From assembly GCA_034669505.1 (NCBI GenBank), contig JAXDNJ010000089.1:1-59889 (forward strand): DNA of 59,889 nt, in the 5' to 3' direction. The number at the start of each line of letters is the position of its first letter. Position 1 is the first letter of the stretch. This DNA is from JAFASC01 sp034669505 (lineage in GTDB: Bacteria > Pseudomonadota > Alphaproteobacteria > Rhizobiales > Beijerinckiaceae). Shown here one piece after another: positions 51,059 through 59,340 of the stretch. Under the pieces are notes generated by a model. It saw only the letters and a list, made by a program, of their open reading frames with translations. It was not told the DNA's origin and ran no database searches. Position numbers and translations under genes: made by a program.

Positions 51059-52800
51059 GCTTCGACAATTTGTCTGCCGCTGCGGCGCGACTGCCGGGCG
51101 CGCGACATCGCGGGCCTCTCGGCCGCCTCGATGCCAGCAAGCTTGCCTTCGGCGTCTGCGCGCTCGTCCTGCTCGCGCTGGTCGGGCTGCCGCTGTTTTG
51201 GCTCGGTGTGTCCGCTTTCACGAACAAGAGCGGCGCGCCTTCGCTCGAGAATTTCGCGCGGCTCTTTACCGATCCGACGCTGCTCGCCCCGCTGCGGATC
51301 AGCCTTGTTGTCGCGACCTCTGTCGGCTGCTTCGCGACTTTGATCGCCGCGCCGGTCGCTTGGCTTGTAGCGCGCTCGGACATGCCCGCGCGCCGGATTG
51401 TGCGAGCGCTGATCACGGCCTCGTTCGTGACCCCGCCTTTCCTCGGCGCCATTGCCTGGGAAGTGCTGGCGGCGCCGAATAGCGGTCTCATCAATGTCTG
51501 GTACCGTGGGCTCTACGATCTGCCGCCCTTCGTCCATTTCATCGACATCTACTCGATCGAAGGCCTCATCTTCGTCGACAGCTGTTACGCCTTCCCATTC
51601 GTCTTCGTGCTGGTTGCGAACGCACTCGATCGCATTCCCGCCGATATGGAAGACGCCGCCGCGATCCTCGGCGCGTCTGGATGGCGCATCATCCGGACGA
51701 TCACCTTGCCATTGGCGTTGCCAGCGATGCTCGCCGGCGCTCTCATCGCTTTTCTGCGTTCGCTGACGCTGTTCGGCACGCCGGCCATTCTGGCGCTGCC
51801 AGCGGGCTTCCACACGATCACCACAAAAATCTGGAGCCTCTTCCAGTACCCGCCGAATCCCGGTCTCGCGGCGGCCGCCTCGCTGCCGCTGCTTATCGCG
51901 ACGATCGTTCTCCTGAAGGCACAATCCTGGATTCTCGGGCGGCGCGGCTACGTCGTGCTCGGCGGGCGAAGCGGCGCGACGCGCCGCGTCGAACTCGGCG
52001 CCTGGCGCTGGGCAGCGCTCGCTCTGTGCCTCCTCGTCTTATGTTTTCCCGTGTTCCTGCCCTATCTCGCGCTGCTCAAGGCGGCGCTCACAAAGAGGCT
52101 CGGCGAGCCGCTCTCGGCCGACAATCTGACCTTGCAACACCTGCGCTTCGTCTTCTTCGAGTTTTCGCCGACCCGGCTGGCGCTGCGCAACACGCTGCTA
52201 TTCGCGTTCGTCTCGGCTGTGCTCGGCACCGCGCTGGCGCTGCTTGTGAGCTACCTTGCCACCCGCAAGGCGGTCTTCGGCCATTCGGTGCTCGGCTTTC
52301 TCGCCACCGCCCCCATTGCCGTGCCCGGCATCGTGCTCGGCGTCGGGATGTTCATTGCGTACACGCGGCCGCCTCTGGTCCTTTACGGCACGATGTGGAT
52401 CATGATCATCGCTTATGTGACGATCGAGCTTCCGGCGGCCTACCAGCAGCTGAAATCGGCTTTCTCCGGCGTCGCCGAGGAATTGGAAGAAGCGGGACGC
52501 ATTCTGGGCGCGGGACGATTGCGGACGCTGAAGGACATAACCGCGCCGCTGTTGCGCACCGGAATCATCACCGCTTGGTGTTTCATCTTCATCGGCGTTA
52601 TGCGCGAGCTGTCTGCCGCCATCATGCTGTTTACGGCCGAAACCAAGGTTCTGCCCGTCGTGATCTATGATCTCAACGAGAGCGGCGACCTCGGCGCGAT
52701 ATCGGTCCTCGGCATCACGTTGCTTGTCCTCACGTTTGCCGTGACGCTTCTCGCCAATCGGTTACCTGGTTTCGGCGCCCCGGCAGCCGGCGCAAAATGA
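51055..52800 (+). CDS. ABC importer permease, two-domain (FbpB type)
   Basis: A 581-residue membrane protein with two homologous halves, each with about six membrane spans and the EAA loop. The first half has MEDAAAILGASGWRIIRTITLPLALPAM, the second has ELEEAGRILGAGRLRTLKDITAPLL, both ATPase contact motifs. It uses GTG overlapping the binding-protein stop and itself overlaps the CoA-transferase gene by ATGA. Confidence 0.92.
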   Translation: MSFDNLSAAAARLPGARHRGPLGRLDASKLAFGVCALVLLALVGLPLFWLGVSAFTNKSGAPSLENFARLFTDPTLLAPLRISLVVATSVGCFATLIAAPVAWLVARSDMPARRIVRALITASFVTPPFLGAIAWEVLAAPNSGLINVWYRGLYDLPPFVHFIDIYSIEGLIFVDSCYAFPFVFVLVANALDRIPADMEDAAAILGASGWRIIRTITLPLALPAMLAGALIAFLRSLTLFGTPAILALPAGFHTITTKIWSLFQYPPNPGLAAAASLPLLIATIVLLKAQSWILGRRGYVVLGGRSGATRRVELGAWRWAALALCLLVLCFPVFLPYLALLKAALTKRLGEPLSADNLTLQHLRFVFFEFSPTRLALRNTLLFAFVSAVLGTALALLVSYLATRKAVFGHSVLGFLATAPIAVPGIVLGVGMFIAYTRPPLVLYGTMWIMIIAYVTIELPAAYQQLKSAFSGVAEELEEAGRILGAGRLRTLKDITAPLLRTGIITAWCFIFIGVMRELSAAIMLFTAETKVLPVVIYDLNESGDLGAISVLGITLLVLTFAVTLLANRLPGFGAPAAGAK

Positions 52801-54026
52801 TAGACATCATGTCAGCAGCGAAGACGAGCCAAATGACCCCACCGGAAAATTCCCTGCCGCTCTCCGGCATCCGTGTCCTCGACCTCACGCGTGTACGCGC
52901 CGGCCCTACCGCGGTGCGCCAGCTCGCCGACTGGGGCGCCGACGTCGTCAAGATCGAGATGCCGGAAGGGCTCGAGGCCGGCGATCCGCTCGGCGGTCCG
53001 CGCCAGGGTTCGGACTTCCAGAACTTGCAGCGCAACAAGCGCGCCATGACGCTGAACCTGAAGGACCCGCGCGGCATGGCGGTGTTCCGCCGCCTCGCCG
53101 TCGAGGCCGATGTCGTTGTCGAGAATTTCCGCCCCGACGTGAAGGACCGGTTAGGCCTCGACTACGAGTCGCTGAAGGAGATCAATCCGCGGATCATCCT
53201 CGCGTCGATCTCCGGCTTTGGGCAGGACGGGCCCTATCGCGATCGCCCCGGCTTCGACCAGATCGCGCAAGGGATGGGCGGTCTGATGTCGATCACCGGC
53301 CTGCCCGGCCAGGGCCCCGTGCGCGTCGGCATCCCGATCGCTGACCTCACCGCAGGCATTTTCTGCTCGCAGGGAATTCTGCTGGCGCTGATCGAGCGGC
53401 AGCGCTCCGGCATCGGGCAATGGGTGCAGACCTCGCTTCTCCAGGCGCAGATATTCATGCTGGATTTTCAAGCGGCGCGCTGGCTCACCGAAGGCGAGGT
53501 GCCGAAACAGGCCGGCAACAATCACCCGACGTCGATCCCGACCGGCGTATTCGCGACGCGCGACGGTCATATCAACATCGCGACGACCGGTCAGAAGATC
53601 TGGGAGCGGTTCTGCCGCGCGATGGGGGCGGAGGAGCTGATCTCCAATCCGGATTACGCCAACTCGAAATCGCGTTCGGAGAACCGCGACCGTCTCAACG
53701 CCGAGATCGCCGTGAAGCTGCGCGAAGCCGATAGCGACACATGGATCGCTCGCTTGAACGAAGCCGGCGTGCCGTGCGGACAAATCTATTCGATCGACCA
53801 GGTTTTTTCCGATCCGCAAGTGCAGCACCTTCGGCCCCACGCGAAGATCGACTCGCCGCATGTAGGCACGCTGACGCTGCTCCGCCAGCCGATGACGCTG
53901 TCGCGCACGCCCTCGCACCTCGAGCGTCATCCGCCGGCGATGGGCGAACATACCCAGGAGGTTTTGCGCGAGGCGGGATTTACGTCCGACGAGATCACCG
54001 AACTCAAGCGCGAGCGCATCGTTTGA
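52797..54026 (+). CDS. CaiB/BaiF-family CoA-transferase
   Basis: A 409-residue class III CoA-transferase: LSGIRVLDLTRVRAGPTAVRQLADWGADVVKIE at the start, ENFRPDVKDRLGLDYESL, and the catalytic aspartate in RPGFDQIAQGMGGLMSITG. It moves CoA between carboxylic acids. Its start overlaps the permease stop, so acid import and CoA activation are probably one function. Acceptor unknown. Confidence 0.9.
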   Translation: MIDIMSAAKTSQMTPPENSLPLSGIRVLDLTRVRAGPTAVRQLADWGADVVKIEMPEGLEAGDPLGGPRQGSDFQNLQRNKRAMTLNLKDPRGMAVFRRLAVEADVVVENFRPDVKDRLGLDYESLKEINPRIILASISGFGQDGPYRDRPGFDQIAQGMGGLMSITGLPGQGPVRVGIPIADLTAGIFCSQGILLALIERQRSGIGQWVQTSLLQAQIFMLDFQAARWLTEGEVPKQAGNNHPTSIPTGVFATRDGHINIATTGQKIWERFCRAMGAEELISNPDYANSKSRSENRDRLNAEIAVKLREADSDTWIARLNEAGVPCGQIYSIDQVFSDPQVQHLRPHAKIDSPHVGTLTLLRQPMTLSRTPSHLERHPPAMGEHTQEVLREAGFTSDEITELKRERIV

Positions 54027-54176
54027 TCGAAGTTGCGCGTCAGCGGCAGGACGCGACAGTAGCTGAAAACGAAACACCCGGGATTTTGAGCACAAGGTCT
54101 CGCTGCCACCCAACAACGGAAGATTGTGCAGAGTTGCGGCGCGTGTGATGCTCACTGGTCCACCGGGAGGATCACC

Positions 54177-54506
54177 ATGCGCTACATCTGCTTGACAGGG
54201 TTTCTCGCCTTGGCACTTGCGTCCGGCGCTCCCTATGAGGCTGCCGCTCAGTCCAAGTTCTTCAGTTTCGAAACAAACACCGATCGAGCGGGCAGCGACT
54301 TCAGAAACACGGAGTCGCCGGGGCCCAACGAATGCAGCTTCGCCTGCCAGCTGGAAAACCAGTGCCACGCCTGGACCTTCGTAAAGCCCGGCGTTCAGGG
54401 CCCTTCGGCGAGGTGCTTTTTGAAAACGGCAATTCCGCAGGCGCGGCGCGATAACTGCTGCACGTCCGGCGCGAGGAAAGGGGCTCCTGTCCGCATCGAT
54501 CGGTAA
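54177..54506 (+). CDS. Secreted PAN/apple-domain protein
   Basis: A 109-residue protein with signal peptide (to about AAAQ, residue 23) and one PAN-like domain: NTDRAGSDFRN, NECSFACQLENQCHAWTFVKPG and SARCFLKTAIPQARRDNCCTSG. The six cysteines probably form disulfides. PAN domains bind proteins or sugars. GGGAGGATCACC precedes the ATG at 54177. Confidence 0.77.
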   Translation: MRYICLTGFLALALASGAPYEAAAQSKFFSFETNTDRAGSDFRNTESPGPNECSFACQLENQCHAWTFVKPGVQGPSARCFLKTAIPQARRDNCCTSGARKGAPVRIDR

Positions 54507-54530
54507 TAACCTCACGGCCCGAGTTCAATT

Positions 54531-54557
54531 GCTCCCGCGAAGTGCGCTCGCGGGAGC
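54531..54557 (+). terminator. GC-rich hairpin after PAN gene
   Basis: A 10-bp perfect stem GCTCCCGCGA/TCGCGGGAGC with a 7-base loop, 25 bases after the stop. Strong but without a T tract, so termination is likely but not certain. Confidence 0.4.
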
Positions 54558-54604
54558 GCTGCTAGGGATTACCGGCCTTTAGTGGCGTTCGCCGGCATCT
54601 TCGC

Positions 54605-54680
54605 TGGTGCCGGTTGCAGGAGTCGAACCCGCGACCTACTGATTACAAATCAGTTGCTCTACCAGCTGAGCTAAACCGGC
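54605..54680 (-). tRNA. tRNA-Thr (anticodon TGT)
   Basis: Read on the minus strand it starts GCCGGTT at 54680, has D-arm AGCTCAGCTGGTAGAGC, anticodon stem CTGAT/ATCAG around TTTGTAA giving anticodon TGT, T-arm GCGGGTTCGACTCCTGC, acceptor AACCGGCA and an encoded CCA (54605-54607). 76 bases with CCA. All stems pair. Confidence 0.95.
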
Positions 54681-54749
54681 GCCGGTTTTTGGTAGCAGCG
54701 CCGGCACGCCGCGGCAAGACGCGGCGCGTCTCGACATAAGGAAAGAGCC

Positions 54750-55392
54750 ATGACCGAGCCCGCGTTCGTGCCGCCATCGTCGGAGGAGGAATCGGCGGGC
54801 TTTCCGCCGCCAACGCGCTGCTGCGAAGAGGGGTCGACGTCACGATCTACGAGCAGGCGCCGGCCCTAGGCGAAGTCGGTGCCGGCGTTTTCATCTACCC
54901 GAACAGTCTGCGCCAACTGGAGCGGATGGGCCTCGGCGAAAGCCTGGCGAAGGTCGGCGCCAAAGTCGGGCCGGGCTCGCAATATTACCGGATGGACGGA
55001 ACGGTCGTCGGCAGCATTCTCACCACGGATTCGAGCGGCTGGAACGGCATGTACGGCATGCACCGCGCCGATTTGCTCGCCGCCTTCGCCGGCGCGCTCC
55101 CGCCCACGACGGTGCGGACCGGTTATCGCTGCATCGCGTTCGAACAGAACGATCATACCGCGCGATTGATCTTCGATAACGGCGAAACGGCAGAAGCGGA
55201 CGTCGTCGTTGCCGCCGACGGCATTCACTCGACGCTGCAGACATATGTCGTAGCGCCCTCGCCGCCCGAATATTCGGGCTCGCGTGCCTATCGTGGGCTG
55301 ATTGCCGCGGAGAAGCTCCCTGATTGGCGGAAAGAGGCGCATCAAGTTTGGATGGGGGAAGCACTTCATGGTGTTTCCGGTGCTACGATGTC
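54750..55392 (+). pseudogene. FAD-dependent monooxygenase, decayed
   Basis: An ATG at 54750 with AAGGAAAG upstream starts MTEPA, but the FAD-binding fold AAIVGGGIGGLSAANALLRRG continues in a different frame, so one base seems lost near 54760. That frame runs to about 55355 (GVFIYPNSLRQLERMGLG, MYGMHRADLLAAFAGALP, DVVVAADGIHSTLQ, typical of salicylate-hydroxylase-like enzymes). A second shift in GATGGGGGAAGC brings KHFMVFPV, after which similarity ends. About half of a 380-400-residue enzyme is missing. Not functional. Confidence 0.75.
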
Positions 55393-55513
55393 GAGGCCGC
55401 GGCACTCGCTGCCTAAGCGAAAGCCGTGTTCCCGCGCATGCGTAGCGGCTCATTTGCTTGTGAGGGTCAGGCAGGCAGCCGTGCCCCGAAAGACTCGAAC
55501 TGCCTCGGCGCGG

Positions 55514-55858
55514 TCAGCAGCTGAGCCGTCTACCCTCACGACGGCCATAACCCTGATAATGGATGAAGCCAGACTGCATCTGGCCACGGCTGATGGCTCG
55601 GGCAACGTCGGGATTGCAGCGCAGGTACTCGCGTTCATCGAACCCAGAGCCACGCTCTCTGTACCCGCGGCCGCGTTCTCCGTACTCGCGCTCTCTGTAT
55701 CCCGGGCCTCGTTCCCCGTACCCCTCGCGCTCTCTGGGGCCTCGTTCTCCGTATCCGTAATCGCGCTCGCCGTACCCGGGTTGAGCCGAGGCTGCGCCCA
55801 TTAAGCCGATCAGGCTCAGGCCTACGGCCGCCATTGCAAAAAGCGCCTTCATCCTCAT
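55514..55858 (-). CDS. Small secreted repeat-rich protein
   Basis: A 114-residue protein: signal peptide (MRMKALFAMAAVGLSLIGLMGAASA-type, to about residue 25), then 45 residues of degenerate tandem units built from GYGERG, GYRERE and similar, and a C-terminal domain EYLRCNPDVARAISRG...HYQGYGRREGRRLSC. GAGGAG precedes the ATG. The repeat is rich in G, Y, E and R and probably disordered. The C-terminal part recurs, as I recall, in small exported proteins of Bradyrhizobiaceae. Function unknown. Confidence 0.68.
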   Translation of the reverse strand: MRMKALFAMAAVGLSLIGLMGAASAQPGYGERDYGYGERGPREREGYGERGPGYREREYGERGRGYRERGSGFDEREYLRCNPDVARAISRGQMQSGFIHYQGYGRREGRRLSC

Positions 55859-55996
55859 GTCGCGTGTTCTCCTCGTCGGGAGCTAGAAACGTTTTGACAG
55901 AGTATTGGTTCGATCGTCCTTGCCAAATGCACCACGCGCTCGAAACGTGCTGGGGCAAGGGGCCCTTCTGAGTCAACGAAAGATTACTCAAGTACC

Positions 55997-56081
55997 TGGT
56001 GCCCAGGAGAGGACTCGAACCTCCACGACTTGCATCACTGGTACCTGAAACCAGCGCGTCTACCAATTCCGCCACCTGGGC
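55997..56081 (-). tRNA. tRNA-Leu (anticodon CAG)
   Basis: On the minus strand it begins GCCCAGG at 56081, has D-loop GGCGGAATTGGTAGACGC, anticodon stem CTGGT/ACCAG around TTCAGGT giving CAG, a long variable arm typical of leucine tRNAs, T-arm GGAGGTTCGAGTCCTCT and an encoded CCA (55997-55999). 85 bases. Confidence 0.95.
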
Positions 56082-56151
56082 CCGGGCGTCTCTTACGAAG
56101 CGGGTGACCCCCTTGTCAACGAACGCTCGGGGGCTCGCAAATCCCACCTGA

Positions 56152-57093
56152 ATGAGCGAAATTGGCCGCATGAGCTTCCCACGGCTGAGGATCGGGACGC
56201 GCGGCTCGCCGCTGGCGCTGGCACAAAGCCATCAGGTGCGCGCCAAGCTCGCGCAGGCGCACCGCGTCTCGGAAGAGGCGATCTCGGTCTGCGTGATCCG
56301 CACGAGCGGCGACGCGATCCAGGATCGCCCGTTGAGCGAGGCCGGCGGCAAGGGCCTGTTCACCAAAGAGCTCGATCTCGCGCTTTTGAACGACGAGATC
56401 GATCTCGCCGTGCATTCCGGCAAGGACATTCCAACGTCGATCCCGGACGATCTGTTAATTTCCGGCTTTCTCGAGCGCGAAGACGTGCGCGACTGCTTTG
56501 TTTCGTCGATTGCAAAAAGCCTCGAAGAGCTGCCGCGCGGCGCCCGCGTCGGCACCGCGTCGCTACGGCGCGCGGCGCAGGTGAAGCGCCTACGCGGCGA
56601 TCTCTTGACGCCGCTGCTCCGCGGCAATGTCGAGACCCGCTTGCGCAAGGCGCAAGCCGGCGAAGTCGATGCGACGCTGCTCGCGCTTGCGGGATTGAAA
56701 CGGCTCGGACTTGCGGAGAAAGCCACCGCGATTCTGTCGACGCGCGACTTTCTGCCGGCGCCCGGACAAGGCGCGATCGGACTTATGATCCGCACGGCAG
56801 ATGAATGCACGCGCGATTGCATCGCGCCGATTTTGCATGAGCCGACGAGCCTTGCCGTCGCCGCCGAGCGCGCGTTTTTGGCCGCGCTCGATGGATCGTG
56901 CCGCACCTCGATTGCCTGCCTTGCGGAAATTGCCAACGGGCAGCTGTCGCTCCGCGGCATGGTGCTGCGCCCGGACGGATCGGAGGTTTTTGAGATGCAG
57001 CGCTCCGGTGCTGCCGCGGATGCGGTGGCGATCGGCGACAGCGCCGGGCGCGAGCTTCTCGCGCGCTTGCCGGCGGGCGTGCTGGCGGCGTGA
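56152..57093 (+). CDS. hemC: Hydroxymethylbilane synthase (porphobilinogen deaminase)
   Basis: A 313-residue protein with LRIGTRGSPLALAQSHQVR, AVHSGKDIPT (catalytic D92), VGTASLRRAAQ and the cofactor-bearing cysteine C250 in LDGSCRTSIA. It joins four porphobilinogen units into hydroxymethylbilane in haem synthesis. A second ATG six codons in is a possible start. Upstream of hemD with a repeat between. Confidence 0.96.
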   Translation: MSEIGRMSFPRLRIGTRGSPLALAQSHQVRAKLAQAHRVSEEAISVCVIRTSGDAIQDRPLSEAGGKGLFTKELDLALLNDEIDLAVHSGKDIPTSIPDDLLISGFLEREDVRDCFVSSIAKSLEELPRGARVGTASLRRAAQVKRLRGDLLTPLLRGNVETRLRKAQAGEVDATLLALAGLKRLGLAEKATAILSTRDFLPAPGQGAIGLMIRTADECTRDCIAPILHEPTSLAVAAERAFLAALDGSCRTSIACLAEIANGQLSLRGMVLRPDGSEVFEMQRSGAAADAVAIGDSAGRELLARLPAGVLAA

Positions 57094-57127
57094 GTGCGTC
57101 TGCCGGCGGAGTTGCTCGCGGCGTGAG

Positions 57128-57177
57128 CCACATCCGCGGACGCGTGGAGCGAAGCGGAATGCGACCCTGGGTCCAGG
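57128..57177. repeat. Extragenic repeat, second copy of the 152-198 arm
   Basis: CCACATCCGCGGACGCGTGG followed by AGCGAAGCGGAATGCGACCCTGGGTCCAGG is nearly the reverse complement of 149-198. It lies in the 118-base gap between hemC and hemD. This proves a dispersed element rather than unique intergenic DNA. Confidence 0.6.
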
Positions 57178-57211
57178 AGCGGCGCGCGTTACTGTGGCAA
57201 GCGATTGAGCA

Positions 57212-57916
57212 ATGCGTGTCCTTCTGACGCGCGCCAAGGAGGATGCGGCGCGAAGCGCGGCGAGCCTTGCGGCGCTCGGACATGAAAGCATCGTGTCGCC
57301 GGTGATCGAGATTATCGGCCTGCCCGCAAAACTACCGGCGCAACAAGTCGATGCCGTTGTTGCGACAAGCGCGCATGCTTTCGCGTCTGTGGATGTCCGC
57401 GAGCTTTCGTACACGCCTTTGTATGTTGTCGGCGAGCGCACGCGCGAGGCTGCCCGGCGGGTGGGCTGGAATGCGCCCATTCATGTCAGCGAGAATGCAA
57501 AAGCACTCATTGTGTTTCTGCGCGTCGATTCACCTGACACGCGCAGCGTCCTCTATCTCGCCGGAGACCATCGCAAGCCGGACATCGAAGCCGCCGCGCG
57601 GGAGATCGGACTTGGTCTGGAAGTGGTCGAGACTTACGTCGCGCGCGAAATCTTATCTCTCAGCGAAGAATCCGAACGCGCACTGCGCGCTGGCGCGCTC
57701 GATGGCGTGCTGCACTATTCGCGCCGCAGCGCCGAGCTTTTTATCGCATTAACGCAGCGCGCGGAGCTTTGGGTAGAGGCGGCAAAACTTCGTCACTTTG
57801 CCCTGTCGCCCGACGTCGCGGAGCCGCTGGCCACCGCCGGCGCGCGGATACATGTCGCCGCGCACCCGGATGAGGATCATCTCTTCGCACTTTTGACGGA
57901 CGCAGATCGAGGTTAG
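57212..57916 (+). CDS. hemD: Uroporphyrinogen-III synthase
   Basis: A 234-residue protein of the weakly conserved HemD family. It starts MRVLLTRAKEDAARSAASLAALGHE and has DAVVATSAHAFASV, PLYVVGERTREAARRVGW, VLYLAGDHRKPDIEAAARE and GVLHYSRRSAELFI. It closes hydroxymethylbilane into uroporphyrinogen III. Position after hemC backs the call. Confidence 0.88.
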   Translation: MRVLLTRAKEDAARSAASLAALGHESIVSPVIEIIGLPAKLPAQQVDAVVATSAHAFASVDVRELSYTPLYVVGERTREAARRVGWNAPIHVSENAKALIVFLRVDSPDTRSVLYLAGDHRKPDIEAAAREIGLGLEVVETYVAREILSLSEESERALRAGALDGVLHYSRRSAELFIALTQRAELWVEAAKLRHFALSPDVAEPLATAGARIHVAAHPDEDHLFALLTDADRG

Positions 57917-57963
57917 AGGCCCGGGCTGTCCCTGCCCCCGTATCCGTGGCACACCGCGCGGCG

Positions 57964-59145
57964 ATGAATGCCGAATCCCGCGGCCTCGGCGCTCGCCCGC
58001 AAACCCTCGCCGCGCCGGCCGTGCGGCGGCTGATCCTTGCCGATTTCCGCTCCTATCGCGCGCTCGATCTTACGCTCGACGCGCACATGGTCGTGCTCAC
58101 CGGCGAGAACGGCGCCGGCAAGACCAACGTGCTCGAGGCGCTGTCGCTGCTCGCGCCGGGCCGGGGGCTACGCCGTGCCGAACTCGCCGATTGCGCGCGG
58201 ATCGGCGGCACCGGTGGGTTCGCCGTCTCGGTCGAGATCGAGACGGCTGGCCGCCGCGTCCAGCTCGGCGTCGGCCTTGATCCGCCCGACGACGACGATA
58301 AGCAGGCGCGCCGCTTCCGCATCGACCGCGCCCCCGCGTTGTCCGCCCGCGCGCTCGCCGATCATCTTCGCCTCGTCTGGCAGACACCGGCGATGGATCA
58401 GCTCTTTTTGGGGCCGGCGGGGGAGCGACGGCGATTCTTGGATCGACTTGTCGTCGTCGTCGATCCCGACCACGGCGCGCGGGTCAACGCGCTCGATCGG
58501 GGGTTGCGTAGCCGCAATCGCCTCCTCGAAGAGGGCGCCCCCGACCGGCGCTGGATCGAGGCGGCGGAGCACGAGGTCGCCGAACTTGCGGTTGCAGTTG
58601 CCGCGGCCCGTCACGATACCGTCGCCCGGCTCGCCGCCCTGATCGCCGACAACAAGGCCGACGACAAGCCCTTCCCCTTCGCCGAGATCGCCCTCGTCGG
58701 CGAGATCGAGGCGCTTGTCGCCCAAATGCCGGCGCTCGCCGCCGAGGACCGCTACCGCGCGATCCTCGCCGATAATCGCGGCCGCGATGCCGCCGCCGGC
58801 CGCACCCTCATCGGCCCGCATACGAGCGATCTCGCCGTGCGCCACGGCCCGAAGCAGCTCGAGGCACGCCAATGCTCGACCGGCGAGCAAAAGGCGCTCC
58901 TCACCGGCCTCGTTCTCGCCCACGCGCATCTTGTCGCAGGCGCAAGCGGCATCGCCCCGATCGTGCTCCTCGACGAGATCGCCGCGCATTTCGATCCGAG
59001 GCGCCGCGCCGGGCTCTTCGACGAACTCGCTGCGATCGGCGGCCAGGTCTGGATGACCGGCGCCGACGATGCGGCCTTGACCGAGCTCACCCACCGCGCG
59101 CAAATTCTACGCGTCACGCCGGGGCGGATCACAGCCGCAAATTAG
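57964..59145 (+). CDS. recF: DNA replication and repair protein RecF
   Basis: A 393-residue SMC-like ATPase: RRLILADFRSYRALDL, Walker A GENGAGKTN, QLFLGPAGERRRFLDRLV and the C-terminal ARQCSTGEQKALLTGLVLAHA signature with LLDEIAAHFDPRRR Walker B. RecF helps load RecA at gapped DNA. An in-frame GTG at 57946 is the alternative start. Followed by gyrB as in many alphaproteobacteria. Confidence 0.94.
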   Translation: MNAESRGLGARPQTLAAPAVRRLILADFRSYRALDLTLDAHMVVLTGENGAGKTNVLEALSLLAPGRGLRRAELADCARIGGTGGFAVSVEIETAGRRVQLGVGLDPPDDDDKQARRFRIDRAPALSARALADHLRLVWQTPAMDQLFLGPAGERRRFLDRLVVVVDPDHGARVNALDRGLRSRNRLLEEGAPDRRWIEAAEHEVAELAVAVAAARHDTVARLAALIADNKADDKPFPFAEIALVGEIEALVAQMPALAAEDRYRAILADNRGRDAAAGRTLIGPHTSDLAVRHGPKQLEARQCSTGEQKALLTGLVLAHAHLVAGASGIAPIVLLDEIAAHFDPRRRAGLFDELAAIGGQVWMTGADDAALTELTHRAQILRVTPGRITAAN

Positions 59146-59340
59146 CGCGGCTGCAGCACTCAAAAAGCGGCGCTGACGACCCTAGATTAGCCTCATGATT
59201 TTCCGGGGCATTTCGCACCTCTAAATCCACCTCAAAACAGCACCCTGCGGGGTGCAATCGCCAACACTTTCCGGCTAGAATATCGCCTCGAATCGAGGCC
59301 CTCGGCCGACCCTCCTTTTCACCAGCTGTTCAAGAGCGAC

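Noticed and set aside
53151..54515. 454-codon leftward frame opposite the CoA-transferase
   Set aside because: Shadow of a well-conserved CaiB-family gene; no motif of its own.
55455..55545. tRNA-like segment with GTTCGAGTC on the minus strand
   Set aside because: The T-stem does not pair and no anticodon arm forms; probably chance.
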